From assembly GCA_965262455.1 (NCBI GenBank), contig CBDHFH010000008.1, positions 1,302,001 to 1,366,000 of the forward strand: a stretch of DNA of 64,000 bases, in the 5' to 3' direction. The translations under genes were made by a program, and so were the position numbers. This document shows, piece after piece, positions 63,745 through 64,000 of the stretch. This DNA is from UBA1858 sp965262455. Lineage in GTDB: Bacteria > Pseudomonadota > Gammaproteobacteria > UBA4575. The notes under the pieces are model-generated. The model searched no databases. It was not told where the DNA came from and worked only from the letters and a program-made list of their open reading frames with translations. Each line of letters starts with the position of its first letter. The first letter of the stretch is position 1.

Positions 63745-64000
63745 TTATTTAGTTAGATAAGAAGATAACATTGACGCACCTTCTTCATGCTTGATTACCG
63801 TTACAGAGTAAAAACCTAATAGTAAAACGATTAGCAGAACGAATGCTGCCAAGGTTGTTCGTTCAGTTCTAACCTGGAAGTCAGAAACTTTCATGCTGAC
63901 TGCACCATACACTGGCAAGCTAGTTTCTCGACTTAGATTATGAGTTGTTAAGAACACGGGTTTAGCCTGGTCTAAGAAAAGTGCAAATCCTGCTCCGATA
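63745..64000 (-). CDS. Chain-length determinant protein, C-terminal part (cut by window edge)
   Basis: The frame is open to the right edge. Reading from 63999 gives IGAGFALFLDQAKPVF, then SLPVYGAVSM, then a hydrophobic membrane segment (TLAAFVLLIVLLLGFYSVTV) and a short tail. That is the end of a Wzz/Wzc-type polysaccharide co-polymerase of the XrtA type (TIGR03007, from memory), with the second membrane helix near the C-terminus. A GTG at 63957 is internal and not the start. It is immediately upstream of its kinase. Most of the gene lies outside the window. Confidence 0.88.
   Translation of the reverse strand, partial: IGAGFALFLDQAKPVFLTTHNLSRETSLPVYGAVSMKVSDFQVRTERTTLAAFVLLIVLLLGFYSVTVIKHEEGASMLSSYLTK

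Noticed and set aside
63745..63957. A complete 70-residue membrane protein starting at the GTG at 63957
   Set aside because: The frame stays open upstream with sequence typical of chain-length proteins, so it is the C-terminal part of a longer gene.

Overview
The window is AT-rich bacterial chromosome that reads as a gammaproteobacterium. The evidence is gene order: rpsB-tsf-pyrH-frr-uppS, lepB-(DUF4845)-rnc-era-recO-pdxJ-acpS, tRNA-Val-thrS-infC-rpmI-rplT-pheS-pheT-ihfA-merR-tRNA-Pro, and pheA-tyrA-aroA-cmk-rpsA-ihfB, all familiar from Pseudomonas-like genomes. The genus cannot be named from sequence alone. No phage, transposase, CRISPR array or rRNA was seen.

Layout. Positions 1-11.6 kb: translation genes on the minus strand (rpsB to uppS), diverging from map-glnD-dapC-dapD-yffB-dapE on the plus strand, which serve N-terminal Met removal, nitrogen signalling and the succinylase branch to diaminopimelate. 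11.6-17.2 kb: a mixed stretch with a secreted protein carrying a PEP-CTERM-like tail, a methyltransferase, a 3'-5' exonuclease, mnmC and a hotdog thioesterase. 17.3-23.4 kb: cysM, acpS, pdxJ, recO, era, rnc, a DUF4845 protein, lepB and tRNA-Pro. 23.4-31.0 kb: the translation operon from tRNA-Val to merR, with an infC that appears to start at AUC and a thrS leader hairpin mimicking a tRNA-Thr anticodon loop. 31.2-37.7 kb: uvrB, an aminotransferase, an orphan Bro-N gene, tRNA-Asn, galU, a ComEA-like gene and pyrF. 37.8-43.8 kb: ihfB-rpsA-cmk-aroA-tyrA-pheA.

From 44.7 kb to the right edge lies the most interesting part, an exopolysaccharide locus of the exosortase A (XrtA)/PEP-CTERM type. It begins just after a degenerate tRNA-like sequence. 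It holds a UDP-GlcNAc 2-epimerase, an AMP-forming acyl ligase, a PLP decarboxylase, an acyl carrier protein, two alpha/beta hydrolases, a TPR protein and an asparagine synthetase-like enzyme without the glutaminase cysteine. It continues with an O-antigen-ligase-like membrane protein, two polysaccharide deacetylases, two glycosyltransferases, a FemAB-like protein, an outer-membrane beta-barrel, a BY-kinase and the C-terminus of a Wzz/Wzc-like chain-length protein cut by the window edge. No exosortase gene is inside the window. The one protein with a plausible sorting tail is about 32 kb away at 11.7 kb.

The working picture for the EPS locus is inference. Glycosyltransferases build a GlcNAc/ManNAc-containing polymer. 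The chain-length protein, kinase and outer-membrane protein control export, and the deacetylases and FemAB protein modify the polymer. The ligase/ACP/decarboxylase/hydrolase set may make a carrier-bound amine or acyl group that is attached to the polymer or to sorted proteins.
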